Below are positions 9,178-17,147 of a stretch of 64,000 bases of DNA, piece after piece. The position numbers and the translations under genes were made by a program. The notes under the pieces were generated by a model. It did no database searches, was not told where the DNA came from, and saw only the letters and a program-made list of their open reading frames with translations. Position 1 is the stretch's first letter; the number at the start of each line of letters is the position of its first letter. Origin of the DNA: CAZKWG01 sp964615375. GTDB lineage: Bacteria > Myxococcota_A > UBA796 > CAZKWG01. The stretch is from the NCBI GenBank assembly GCA_964615375.1, contig CAZTOW010000026.1, positions 72,496 to 136,495 of the forward strand. The letters are read 5' to 3'.

Positions 9178-10212
9178 TCAGGTAGGTTCGAGAGCGCCTC
9201 CCAGGAGCCCCTGGCGCCTCGCCCACTCCTCGACCGGGATCTTACCGGAGCCGTCCGGGGGATCGATCACGTATCGGGGCAGCGCGATCCCGCTGAGCCG
9301 CGCGCGGAGCCCCGCGTAGAGGCGGAGCCCCCGTTCCACCGGGACGCGGAACTCCGCGTTGCCCGGCGCCGCGTCGGTGTGGTGAAGGTAGTAGGGGTGT
9401 ACCCGACAGGCCACCAGATCCTGGCACAGCGCCGCGAGCGTGTCGACGTCGTCGTTGACCCCGGCCAGCAGCACGCTCTGGTTCAACACCGGCAAACCGG
9501 CGTCCACCAGCCGCCCCAGCGCGGCCCGCACCTCGGCGGAGAGCTCGCGCGGGTGGTTGGCGTGGACCAGCACCCACACCGGCGCGCGCGCGCGCAGCCC
9601 CTCCACCAGCGCGCCCGTGACCCGCTGCGGCGCCGTGATCGGCGCCCGCGTGTGGACCCGCACCACGGGGATCACGTCGCGCACCGCGTCGATGATCCCG
9701 AAGAGCCGCTGGTCGCTGAGCGCCAGCGGGTCACCGCCCGAGAGGATGAGCTCCCGCGCCCCGCTGGACCGCACGTAGTTCAGCGCGCGCGCCAGCTCGT
9801 CCGGGCTCGGATCCTCCGGCCCATCGTTGTCTCTACGGAAACAATATCGACAGTACAGGTGACATCGTCGCGTGGTGAGCAACAACACCCGATCCGCATG
9901 CTTACGGACCACCCAGGGGACCGGGCTCCGCCTCCCCTCCCCCACCGGATCGGGCTGGTCCTCGGGATCCGAGACCAGCTCCGCGGGCCGCGGGAAGGCC
10001 TGCAGCCCCAGGGGGTCGTCGACCGCGTGAACGCGCTCCGCCCAGCTCCGCGTGACGCGGACCGGAAACAGCGCGTCCGCCTCGCCCCAGACCTCAGGAT
10101 CCAGCTCTGGAAAGCGCTGAAGCGCCTCCAGCCGCCCCAGCACCGGCCCCCGAGAAGGCTGCACCTCCTCGGTGGTCACCGGCGCATCAGCGGGATAGCA
10201 GCGTGCGTCCAT
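9178..10212 (-). CDS. epmB: EF-P beta-lysylation protein EpmB (lysine 2,3-aminomutase-like radical SAM)
   Basis: A 344-residue radical SAM protein of the KamA/YjeK family. The cluster motif CX3CX2C is Cys117, Cys121, Cys124 (CHLYCRYCF), followed by LSGGDPL and a C-terminal region with a YLHHTD motif, as in the PLP-dependent aminomutases. EpmB converts (S)-alpha-lysine to (R)-beta-lysine, which EpmA attaches to EF-P. I set the start at ATG 10212 (MDARCYPADA), which gives the usual family length; the frame is open upstream but would run into efp on the other strand. The efp start is only 18 bases away on the opposite strand, so the promoter must lie within efp or be shared in some unusual way. 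The lysine-metabolism KamA is the alternative, but the neighbours argue against it. Confidence 0.92.
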   Translation of the reverse strand: MDARCYPADAPVTTEEVQPSRGPVLGRLEALQRFPELDPEVWGEADALFPVRVTRSWAERVHAVDDPLGLQAFPRPAELVSDPEDQPDPVGEGRRSPVPWVVRKHADRVLLLTTRRCHLYCRYCFRRDNDGPEDPSPDELARALNYVRSSGARELILSGGDPLALSDQRLFGIIDAVRDVIPVVRVHTRAPITAPQRVTGALVEGLRARAPVWVLVHANHPRELSAEVRAALGRLVDAGLPVLNQSVLLAGVNDDVDTLAALCQDLVACRVHPYYLHHTDAAPGNAEFRVPVERGLRLYAGLRARLSGIALPRYVIDPPDGSGKIPVEEWARRQGLLGGALEPT

Positions 10213-10230
10213 TTCTTCTGGGAGCCTCCC

Positions 10231-10803
10231 ATGGCAGTCTACGAGACCTCGGATTTCCGCAACGGCCTCAAGGTCGAGATCGACGGCAATCCTTACGAGA
10301 TGGTTTACTTCCAGTTCGTGAAGCCGGGCAAGGGCACGGCGTTTACGCGCACGAAGTTGAAGAACATGATCAGCGGGTCGGTCATCGAGCGTACCTACCG
10401 CACCGGCGAGACGCTGCAAGCGGCGGACATCGAAGAAGTCCCCGCGCAGTACCTCTACTCGGACGATGAGTTCTACCACTTCATGCAGCCGGAGAGCTTC
10501 GAGCAGTTCGCGGTCGAGGCCGCCAAGGTGGAGGAGGTCAAGGGCTTCCTCACCGAGAACCTCGACGTGACCGTCACCTTCTTCAAGGGCAAGGCGGTCA
10601 GCGTGAACCTCCCGTTCTTCATCGAGTCCGAGATCGTCTACTGCGAGCCGGGCGCGCGCGGGAACACGGCGACGGGCGTGACCAAGCCCGCGACGCTGGC
10701 CACCGGCGCCATCGTGGGCGTGCCGCTGTTCATCGAGCAGGGCGAGGTGATCCGCGTGGACACCCGCACCGGCGAGTACGTCTCCCGCGTCAACAAGGCT
10801 TGA
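10231..10803 (+). CDS. efp: Translation elongation factor P
   Basis: A 190-residue EF-P with three OB-like domains. It rescues ribosomes stalled on polyproline stretches by binding between the P and E sites. The modified loop reads KPGKGTAF and Lys34 is at its tip, the same number as in E. coli, so it is of the beta-lysylated type. This agrees with epmB (divergent, 18 bases upstream) and epmA (overlapping downstream). A GGGAG ribosome binding site precedes ATG 10231. The stop TGA overlaps the TTG start of epmA. Confidence 0.97.
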   Translation: MAVYETSDFRNGLKVEIDGNPYEMVYFQFVKPGKGTAFTRTKLKNMISGSVIERTYRTGETLQAADIEEVPAQYLYSDDEFYHFMQPESFEQFAVEAAKVEEVKGFLTENLDVTVTFFKGKAVSVNLPFFIESEIVYCEPGARGNTATGVTKPATLATGAIVGVPLFIEQGEVIRVDTRTGEYVSRVNKA

Positions 10804-11621
10804 GCTTCGCCCTCGATCCTGAGCGCCTGCGCGCGCGCGCCGCCATCCTGCGCGCGATGCGCGGGTGGTTCGACGAGCACGGCTACCTCGAGGTCCACAC
10901 CCCCGCGCTGGTGCCCAGCCCGGCCCTGGAGGAGAACCTCGAGGCCGTCCGCGTGGGGGAGCTCTTCCTGCACACCAGCCCCGAGTTCGCGATGAAGCGC
11001 GTGCTCGCCGCCGGGCTGTGCCGCGTCTATCAGATGGGCCCGTGCTTCCGCGAGGAGGAGGCGGGCGCCCACCACACCCGCGAGTTCACCCTGCTGGAGT
11101 GGTACCGGGCCGGGGCGGGCCCTCAGGACCTCATGGACGAGGTGGAGGAGCTCATCGGCCGCGCCGCCCAGGCCCTCGGCCAGGAGCCACCCCGCTTCGC
11201 CCGCCGCGCCGTCTCCTCGCTGCTCGTCGACAGCGGCGACCCCGACGCCTGGTTCCACGCCTGGGTGGACCGGGTCGAGCCCACCCTGCGCGAGCCCACC
11301 ATCGTCCACGGTTACCCCGCATGGCAGGCCGCGCTGGCCCGCCTCCGCGGGGACGTGGCCGAACGCTTCGAGGTCTACCTGCGCGGGCTCGAGCTGGCCA
11401 ACGCCTTCCACGAGGAGCTGGACCCCGACGTCCTCCGCGCGCGCTGGGAGCGCTCGGCCCAGAGCCGCCGGGCCCGCGGCCGGGAGCCCCACCCGCTCGA
11501 CGAGCGCCTGCTGGACGCCGTCGCGCGCATGCCGCGCTGCAGCGGGATCGCGCTCGGGGTGGATCGCCTCGTCATGGCGCTCACGGGCGCCGTCCACATC
11601 CGACAGGTGCAGGCGGGTTAA
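10800..11621 (+). CDS. epmA: EF-P (R)-beta-lysine ligase EpmA
   Basis: A 273-residue homologue of the class II lysyl-tRNA synthetase catalytic core without the anticodon-binding domain (also called GenX, PoxA or YjeA). It transfers beta-lysine to EF-P Lys34. Class II features are visible: TSPEFAMKRVL, the motif 2 region FREEEAGAHHTREFTLLEWYR, and the motif 3 region GIALGVDRLVMALTG. It is about 50 residues shorter than the E. coli protein, with the loss mostly in the middle. The start is TTG 10800, which shares TTGA with the efp stop; no ATG or GTG lies close enough to keep motif 1. Together with epmB and efp it makes a complete modification module. Confidence 0.93.
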   Translation: MSFALDPERLRARAAILRAMRGWFDEHGYLEVHTPALVPSPALEENLEAVRVGELFLHTSPEFAMKRVLAAGLCRVYQMGPCFREEEAGAHHTREFTLLEWYRAGAGPQDLMDEVEELIGRAAQALGQEPPRFARRAVSSLLVDSGDPDAWFHAWVDRVEPTLREPTIVHGYPAWQAALARLRGDVAERFEVYLRGLELANAFHEELDPDVLRARWERSAQSRRARGREPHPLDERLLDAVARMPRCSGIALGVDRLVMALTGAVHIRQVQAG

Positions 11622-11642
11622 GCGGCCGCCCGGAGGTGTCTC

Positions 11643-12383
11643 ATGGAGTCGGGCCACATGGAGCTGAGCGGCAAGGTCGCCATCGTCACGGGGGCGGGGC
11701 GCGGCATCGGGGCCTCGATCGCCGGAGAGCTGGGGCGGGCGGGCGCGCGCGTCATCGTCAACTACAACCGGAGCGCGGAGGCGGCCAGCGCCCTCGCCGC
11801 GGAGATCGGCGGCGTGGCGGTGCAGGCCGACGTGTCCACGAAGGAGGGCTGCGACGCCCTCATCGCCGCGGCCGAGGGGCTGGGCAGCCTGGACATCCTG
11901 GTGAACAACGCCGGGATCACGCGCGACATGCTCATGCTGCGCATGACCGACGAGGAGTGGAGCGAGGTCATCGAGACCAACCTGAACGCGACCTTCCGCA
12001 TGTGCCGGGCCGCGGCGGTGGTCATGCTGCGCCAGCGGCGCGGGGCCATCGTCAACGTCACGAGCGTCTCCGGGATCCGCGGCAACCCGGGCCAGGCCAA
12101 TTACGGGGCGAGCAAGGCGGCCATCGCCGCCATGAGCCGCTCCCTGGCCAAGGAGCTCGGGCGCCGGAACATCCGGGTCAACTGCGTGGCGCCGGGCTTC
12201 GTGGACACCGACATGGTGCGCGCGATGGACTCCAAGCTCGTGGACCAGATCAAGGAGCTCGTCCCCCTCCGCCGCCTCGGCCGCCCCGAGGAGATCGCGC
12301 GGGTCGTGCGCTTCCTGGTGAGCGACGCCGCCTCCTTCGTGACCGGCCAGGAGTGGGTGGTCGACGGCGGGATGACGGGCTGA
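11643..12383 (+). CDS. fabG: 3-oxoacyl-[acyl-carrier-protein] reductase-like short-chain dehydrogenase
   Basis: A 246-residue classical short-chain dehydrogenase/reductase. The nucleotide-binding motif TGAGRGIG is at residues 16-23, NNAG follows, and the catalytic Ser-Tyr-Lys set is in SVSGIRGN...YGASK. The C-terminus (VTGQEWVVDGGMTG) is typical of FabG, which reduces beta-ketoacyl-ACP with NADPH in fatty-acid synthesis. GGAGG at 11632-11636 supports ATG 11643; an in-frame ATG at 11658 is possible. No other fab genes are nearby, so it may instead act on another acyl or polyketide substrate. It lies 21 bases after epmA. Confidence 0.85.
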   Translation: MESGHMELSGKVAIVTGAGRGIGASIAGELGRAGARVIVNYNRSAEAASALAAEIGGVAVQADVSTKEGCDALIAAAEGLGSLDILVNNAGITRDMLMLRMTDEEWSEVIETNLNATFRMCRAAAVVMLRQRRGAIVNVTSVSGIRGNPGQANYGASKAAIAAMSRSLAKELGRRNIRVNCVAPGFVDTDMVRAMDSKLVDQIKELVPLRRLGRPEEIARVVRFLVSDAASFVTGQEWVVDGGMTG

Positions 12384-12410
12384 GCCTGGTCGCCGGGGCG
12401 CCGGGGCTCA
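12381..12410. terminator. Hairpin joining the convergent stops of fabG and the Hsp70 gene
   Basis: TGAGCC at 12381-12386 pairs with GGCTCA at 12405-12410, and a GC-rich loop lies between. Each arm contains a stop codon, of fabG on the plus strand and of the Hsp70 gene on the minus strand. There is no T tract, so termination strength is doubtful. Confidence 0.35.
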
Positions 12411-15400
12411 GACCGTGCTCTGGGCGATGAGGCGCTCGAGCGCGCTGCGCTGCGCGGGCTCCAGGCGGTACTCGATGGTCATCCCCGCCGGCTGGCCGCG
12501 CGCGGCGGCCCCCGAGAGGGCGGCCGTCACCACGCCGCTCAGCTCCAGCGCCGAGGGCAGGCCGGGGGCACGGACCTCGATGCGCACCTCGCGCCCCACG
12601 GAGAGCGGCTGCTCGGTGCGCACGAAACACCCGCCGCGCCGCAGGTTCTCGCGGTACTCGGCGATGAGCGCGTCCAGGCGGGGGTAGGCCAGCTTGAGCC
12701 GCGCGGGCTTGCGCGCCCCACCCTCGGCGGTCGGCTCAGGCGTGCGCGGCTCGGGCGTGCGCGGCTCGGGCGTGCGTGGCGCGGGCCTGGGTGGCTCGGG
12801 CGTGCGCGGCGGCGGGACGGGGGGCGCGCTCACCTTCGGGCTCACCGGGGGGCGGCGCGGCGGCGCGTGGGCCTCGTCCACGGAGAAGAGCTCGTCGGCC
12901 AGCGCGAAGAGATCGTCGAGGTCGCCTCCGCTCTCGAAGCCCTCGCCGAGCTGCTGCACGGCCTTCGCGGCGGCGCGCGCCCGATCGGCGCTGCCCTGGG
13001 AGCTGTCCGTGCTCACTGAGAAGAGCTTGTAGGCGTCGTCCTGCCCGAGCACCCGGGCGCGGGTGTCCTCCCCGACCAGATCGTGGAGGGTCACCGGAGA
13101 GGGGGCGGGGCGCGGCTCCGGCGCCGAGCGCCGGCGGCCGCTGACCGGCGCGGGCGTGGGCGGCGCCGGCGCCGGGATGACCTTGCTGCGCCCAGAGCTC
13201 GCCGAGGGCTCCTCGCGCATGCGCGGGGCCGGGGTGTCCAGGGGCATCAGGGTCGGATTGACGTCGGAGTCCTCCAAGGGTGGAGGCGGCATCCGGGGGG
13301 CGTCGCCCCGCTCGAGCGCGTGAAAGAGCCTCTCGAAGTCCTCGTCCGTCCCGGGGTCCTCGTTGATGTCGAGCCCGAAGTCCCACTTGCCCTGGGCCGC
13401 CTGCGGGTCCTGCTCCACGTTGGGCCCGCGGGTCACGGGCGCCGCCGCCACCGCGGCGTTGGTGCTGGGCGCGGACTGGTCGGGGCGCTCCCAGGACGGG
13501 CTCTCGCCGGCCAGCCCGAAGATCGCGACGGTGTTGACCGCCAGATCGGCCTCCGGCTCCTCCTCCCGGCTCTCGGTCATGGGCTCGGTCCGCGTCGTCG
13601 CCCGTCCGCCCTCCTCGACGCCCGCGGGTCGCACCTCGGGCAGGACGATGCGGCGCTTCCCGGGCGCCGAGACGCTCACGCTGTCGGTCTCGCCGGGGCC
13701 CTTCGCCCGCAGCGTCCCGACCCCGAGATCCTCGCGCACCGCCGCCGCCGCCGCGCTCGCCGTCGCCTCGGCCACCGCCTCCTCGGGCAGCGCCTCCAGC
13801 GAGCCCATGTCCAGATCCTCGGGCTCGGCCTCCGGGACCACCGCAGCGGCGGGCTTCGCGTCCGGCTCCGCCTGCTTGCGACGGGCCATGCGGCCGAAGA
13901 AGCTGGCGATCCGGCCGCCCTTGCCCTTGTCCGCGCTCGCCGGACCGGCCGCCGCCGCGCCGGGCTCTCCGGGGGCGGGGGCCGGGGCGCTCGCCGAGGA
14001 CGGGATGGCGCCCTTGTGGACGTCCCCGTCCAGCTCGAAGCCCACCCCGCCCTTGGCGCCGACCACCTCGGCGTAGTTGCGCACGGTGATGCGCTTGCGC
14101 TCGCCCGTGCTGGGGTCCACCGCCATGACGTGGAGCATGCCGTTCGTGTCGATGCGGAAGGTGACGTCCACCTTCGTCTGCATGCGCGGGGCCGGCGTGA
14201 GCCCGGTCATGATGAACTCGCCCAGGAACTCGTCCTCGGCGCTCTGGCGGCTGTAGCCCTGGCGGACGGTGATGCGCACCGTCTCCTGGTTGTCCTGCAC
14301 GGTGGCGAAGGAGCGGGTCTGCGAGGTGGGGACCTGGCTGTTGCGGGCGATGATCGGCTGGAAGAGGCCGCCCACGACCTCGATGCCCAGGTCGAAGGGG
14401 GTGACGTCCAGCAGCACCGGCGCCTTTCCGTCCCCGGCCCCCAGCGAGCTCGCGTGGACGGCGGCCCCGATGGCCACCGCCTCCTCGGGGTGGACCGTGC
14501 GGCTGGGCTCCTTCTTGAACAGCGCGCCCACCGCCTCGCGCACCCGCGGCATGCGGGTCTGGCCGCCGACGAGGATCACGTCCTCGACGTCCGAGAGCTT
14601 GAGCCCCGCCTCGCTGACGGCCGTGCGCACGATCTCCAGCGTCCGCTGGACCAGATCCTCGACCAGCGTCTCCAGCGTGAGGCGCGAGACCACCTGCTCC
14701 AGGTTGTGCTGCGGGGTCACCCGCGGGATCAGCACGGTGGTGCGGTCGGTGAACGAGAGCTCGCACTTCGCCCGCTCGGCCGCGTCCTTCAGGCGCTGCA
14801 GCGCCATCTTGTCTTCGCGGAGATCGATCTTGTGCGTGGCCTCGAAGCTGTTGGCCAGATGATCCACCAGGCGGTGGTCCAGGTCCTCGCCGCCCAGGAA
14901 GGTGTCGCCGCGCGTGGACAGGATCTCGTAGACGCCGGCCGAGAGGCGCAGCACGGAGACGTCGAAGGTGCCGCCGCCGAGGTCGTAGATGACCAGGGTG
15001 CGCTCGATGTCCTTGCGGAAGCCGTAGGCCAGGGCGGCGGCGGTGGGCTCGTTCAGCAGGCGCTCGCAGCGCAGGCCCGCCAGGCGTGCGGCCTCGAAGG
15101 TGGCGGCGCGCTGGGCGTGGTTGAAGTAGGCGGGCACGGTGATGACCGCCTCGTCCACCTTCTCGCCCAGGGCCCGCTCGGCGATGGAGCGCGCCACCTG
15201 GAGCACGAGCGCGCTCACCTCGACCGGCGTGAAGAACTGGTCCCCCATGCCCACCAGGCAGGTGCCATCCGGCGCGGGCTGGATGGTGAACGGCAGGCGC
15301 GAGCGGATGGCCTCGACCTCAGGGCTGTCCCAGCGGCGACCCATCAGGCGCTTGACGGCGTAGACCGTGAACTCCGGGCGGGTCAGCAGCATGGCCCGCG

Positions 15401-15560
15401 CCGCCTGGCCGACCACGAACTTGCCGTCGTCCTTCAGCGAGACGGTGGAGGGCAGCACCTTGTAGCCCTTCTCGTCCTCCAGGACGAAAGGGCGCCCGTC
15501 TTTGAGGACCGCCACCGCGGTGTTGGTGGTGCCCAGGTCAATGCCGATGGCCCTGCCCAT
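12408..15560 (-). CDS. Hsp70 (DnaK-like) chaperone fused to a C-terminal PilZ-type domain
   Basis: A 1050-residue protein. Residues 1-380 form an Hsp70 ATPase domain (GIDLGTTNTAV, DLGGGTFDVSV, VGGQTRMP) and about 385-510 a substrate-binding domain (LLDVTPFDLGIEV...). Next comes a long low-complexity region rich in Pro, Ala and Glu (about 520-940) in place of the DnaK lid. The end (about 945-1050) is a PilZ-type domain of the kind common in Myxococcota (ENLRRGGCFVRTEQPLSVG). The usual c-di-GMP residues are altered: I see no RxxxR, and the NxSxxG motif reads NLRRGG. It is not the housekeeping dnaK: no dnaJ or grpE is adjacent. A TATCAT hexamer on the minus strand (15587-15582) could be its -10 box. 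A specialised chaperone, as SglK is for social motility in Myxococcus, is plausible but unproven. Confidence 0.87.
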   Translation of the reverse strand: MGRAIGIDLGTTNTAVAVLKDGRPFVLEDEKGYKVLPSTVSLKDDGKFVVGQAARAMLLTRPEFTVYAVKRLMGRRWDSPEVEAIRSRLPFTIQPAPDGTCLVGMGDQFFTPVEVSALVLQVARSIAERALGEKVDEAVITVPAYFNHAQRAATFEAARLAGLRCERLLNEPTAAALAYGFRKDIERTLVIYDLGGGTFDVSVLRLSAGVYEILSTRGDTFLGGEDLDHRLVDHLANSFEATHKIDLREDKMALQRLKDAAERAKCELSFTDRTTVLIPRVTPQHNLEQVVSRLTLETLVEDLVQRTLEIVRTAVSEAGLKLSDVEDVILVGGQTRMPRVREAVGALFKKEPSRTVHPEEAVAIGAAVHASSLGAGDGKAPVLLDVTPFDLGIEVVGGLFQPIIARNSQVPTSQTRSFATVQDNQETVRITVRQGYSRQSAEDEFLGEFIMTGLTPAPRMQTKVDVTFRIDTNGMLHVMAVDPSTGERKRITVRNYAEVVGAKGGVGFELDGDVHKGAIPSSASAPAPAPGEPGAAAAGPASADKGKGGRIASFFGRMARRKQAEPDAKPAAAVVPEAEPEDLDMGSLEALPEEAVAEATASAAAAAVREDLGVGTLRAKGPGETDSVSVSAPGKRRIVLPEVRPAGVEEGGRATTRTEPMTESREEEPEADLAVNTVAIFGLAGESPSWERPDQSAPSTNAAVAAAPVTRGPNVEQDPQAAQGKWDFGLDINEDPGTDEDFERLFHALERGDAPRMPPPPLEDSDVNPTLMPLDTPAPRMREEPSASSGRSKVIPAPAPPTPAPVSGRRRSAPEPRPAPSPVTLHDLVGEDTRARVLGQDDAYKLFSVSTDSSQGSADRARAAAKAVQQLGEGFESGGDLDDLFALADELFSVDEAHAPPRRPPVSPKVSAPPVPPPRTPEPPRPAPRTPEPRTPEPRTPEPTAEGGARKPARLKLAYPRLDALIAEYRENLRRGGCFVRTEQPLSVGREVRIEVRAPGLPSALELSGVVTAALSGAAARGQPAGMTIEYRLEPAQRSALERLIAQSTV

Positions 15561-15648
15561 GCCTTCCTCTGCCGTTGGGGCATGATAGCAGCGGGGGCCG
15601 ACGGCTGCTCAGGCTGAACACTCTTCCCGGTAGTCGGCCGAGACTGGG

Positions 15649-15680
15649 CCCGCGGCGCGCGGCCGACCCGCGGCGCGCGG
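15649..15680. repeat. Two 14-bp direct repeats downstream of purF
   Basis: CCCGCGGCGCGCGG occurs at 15649-15662 and 15667-15680, an 18-bp period, just after the purF stop on the minus strand and before the Hsp70 gene. The sequence is very GC-rich and self-complementary in part, so it may form structure at the end of the purine transcript. No T tract follows. Confidence 0.6.
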
Positions 15681-15683
15681 GGC

Positions 15684-17147
15684 TCAGCCCTTTACGAAGA
15701 GCGGCATCTGCACCTGCTGGGCCTCGGGGCGGACCTCGATGGGATACTCGCCGGAGAAGCAGGCCTCGCAGTAGCGCCCGCGGTCCTCTCCCTCCGCCTC
15801 GCGCAGGGTCTCCAGCGGCAGGTAGCCCACGCTGTCGGCCTCCAGCCAGGCGCGGATCCCCTCGAGGTCCAGGCGGCTGGCGATGAGCTCCTCGCGCGTG
15901 GGCGTGTCGATGCCGTAGAAGCAGCTCCCGGTGGTCGGCGGGGCGGTCACGCGGACGTGGACCTCCTTCGCCCCCGCCGCCCGCAGCAGGCGGACGATCT
16001 TCCGGCTGGTGGTCCCGCGGACGATGGAGTCGTCCACCACCACCACGCGCCTCCCCTCCAGCACGCTGCGCACCGGGCTCAGCTTCAGCTTCACGCCGAA
16101 GTCGCGGATCTGCTGGCTCGGCTCGATGAAGGTGCGACCCACGTAGTGCGAGCGCAGCAGCCCGAGCTGGTAGGGCGTCCCGCTCTCCTGGGAGTAGCCG
16201 AGCGCGCCGGGCACGCCCGAGTCCGGCACCGGCACGACCACGTCCGCAGGGACCGGGTGCGAGCGCGCCAGCAGCCGCCCCAGCTGCACGCGCGTCTCGT
16301 AGACCGAGCGCCCGAAGATCTGCGAGTCCGGCCGCGCGAAGTAGATGTGCTCGAAGACGCAGGCCCGGCGCGGGCGCCGCGGGAAGGGCCGCAGGCTGGT
16401 GACCCCCTCCCGCGGGTCGATGATCACCATCTCCCCCGGCTGGACCTCGCGGACGAGCGTGGCGCCGATGAGGTCGAGCGCGCAGGTCTCGCTGCAGGCC
16501 ACCCAGGCGCTCCCGCGGCGGCCGAGCACCAGCGGCCGGAAGCCATAGGGGTCGCGCACCGCCACCAGCGTCGTCTCCGTGGCCAGCAGCAGGGACCAGG
16601 CCCCCTGCACCCGCGAGAGCGCGTCCACCAGCCGGTTGATCAGCGTGGACTGCTGGCTGGTCGCGATCAGGTGGAGGATCACCTCGGTGTCGGAGGTGGC
16701 GGTGAAGATGCTGCCGCGCGCCTCCAGCTCCTCGCGGAGCTGCGGGGCGTTCACCAGGTTGCCGTTGTGGGCGATGGCGATCTGCCCGTCCTGGTAGCGC
16801 ACCACGAAGGGCTGGATGTTGCGCAGCGAGTCGTCGCCCGCGGTCGAGTAGCGGTTGTGCCCGATGGACAGCGAGCCGGTCAGCGTGGCGAGCTGCGCCC
16901 CGCCGAAGATGTCGTGGACCAGGCCGCGCCCGCGCACGCAGCGGATCAGGCTGCCGTCGGAGGTGGCGATGCCCGCCCCCTCCTGCCCCCGGTGCTGGAG
17001 GGCGTGCAGGCCCAGGTAGGTCAGGTGCGCCGCCTCGGGGTCGCCCAGGATTCCAAAGACCCCGCACTCCTCGTTGAAGCGGTCCAGCCGCAGCTCCTCG
17101 GCGGTGAACGCCGCCTCCAGCGGGAGCTCGGGGGGGCGGGCGCTCAC
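15684..17147 (-). CDS. purF: Amidophosphoribosyltransferase
   Basis: A 487-residue enzyme that makes 5-phosphoribosylamine from PRPP and glutamine, the first step of purine synthesis. The N-terminal Ntn glutaminase half has Cys28 (NEECGVFGI) preceded by a 27-residue propeptide, as in the B. subtilis type, which is cleaved to free the Cys. The C-terminal phosphoribosyltransferase half has the PRPP loop VVVVDDSIVRGTTS near residue 370. Cysteines in the C-terminal part (CEACFSGEYP and upstream ones) fit the Fe-S-cluster class. It starts with GTG 17147 in a GTGA overlap with the purL stop. It is the last gene of the pur operon. Confidence 0.96.
   Translation of the reverse strand: MSARPPELPLEAAFTAEELRLDRFNEECGVFGILGDPEAAHLTYLGLHALQHRGQEGAGIATSDGSLIRCVRGRGLVHDIFGGAQLATLTGSLSIGHNRYSTAGDDSLRNIQPFVVRYQDGQIAIAHNGNLVNAPQLREELEARGSIFTATSDTEVILHLIATSQQSTLINRLVDALSRVQGAWSLLLATETTLVAVRDPYGFRPLVLGRRGSAWVACSETCALDLIGATLVREVQPGEMVIIDPREGVTSLRPFPRRPRRACVFEHIYFARPDSQIFGRSVYETRVQLGRLLARSHPVPADVVVPVPDSGVPGALGYSQESGTPYQLGLLRSHYVGRTFIEPSQQIRDFGVKLKLSPVRSVLEGRRVVVVDDSIVRGTTSRKIVRLLRAAGAKEVHVRVTAPPTTGSCFYGIDTPTREELIASRLDLEGIRAWLEADSVGYLPLETLREAEGEDRGRYCEACFSGEYPIEVRPEAQQVQMPLFVKG

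Noticed and set aside
10213..10479. A longer EpmB starting at 10479
   Set aside because: The extra 89 residues are the shadow of efp and are unlike any aminomutase; ATG 10212 gives the normal length.
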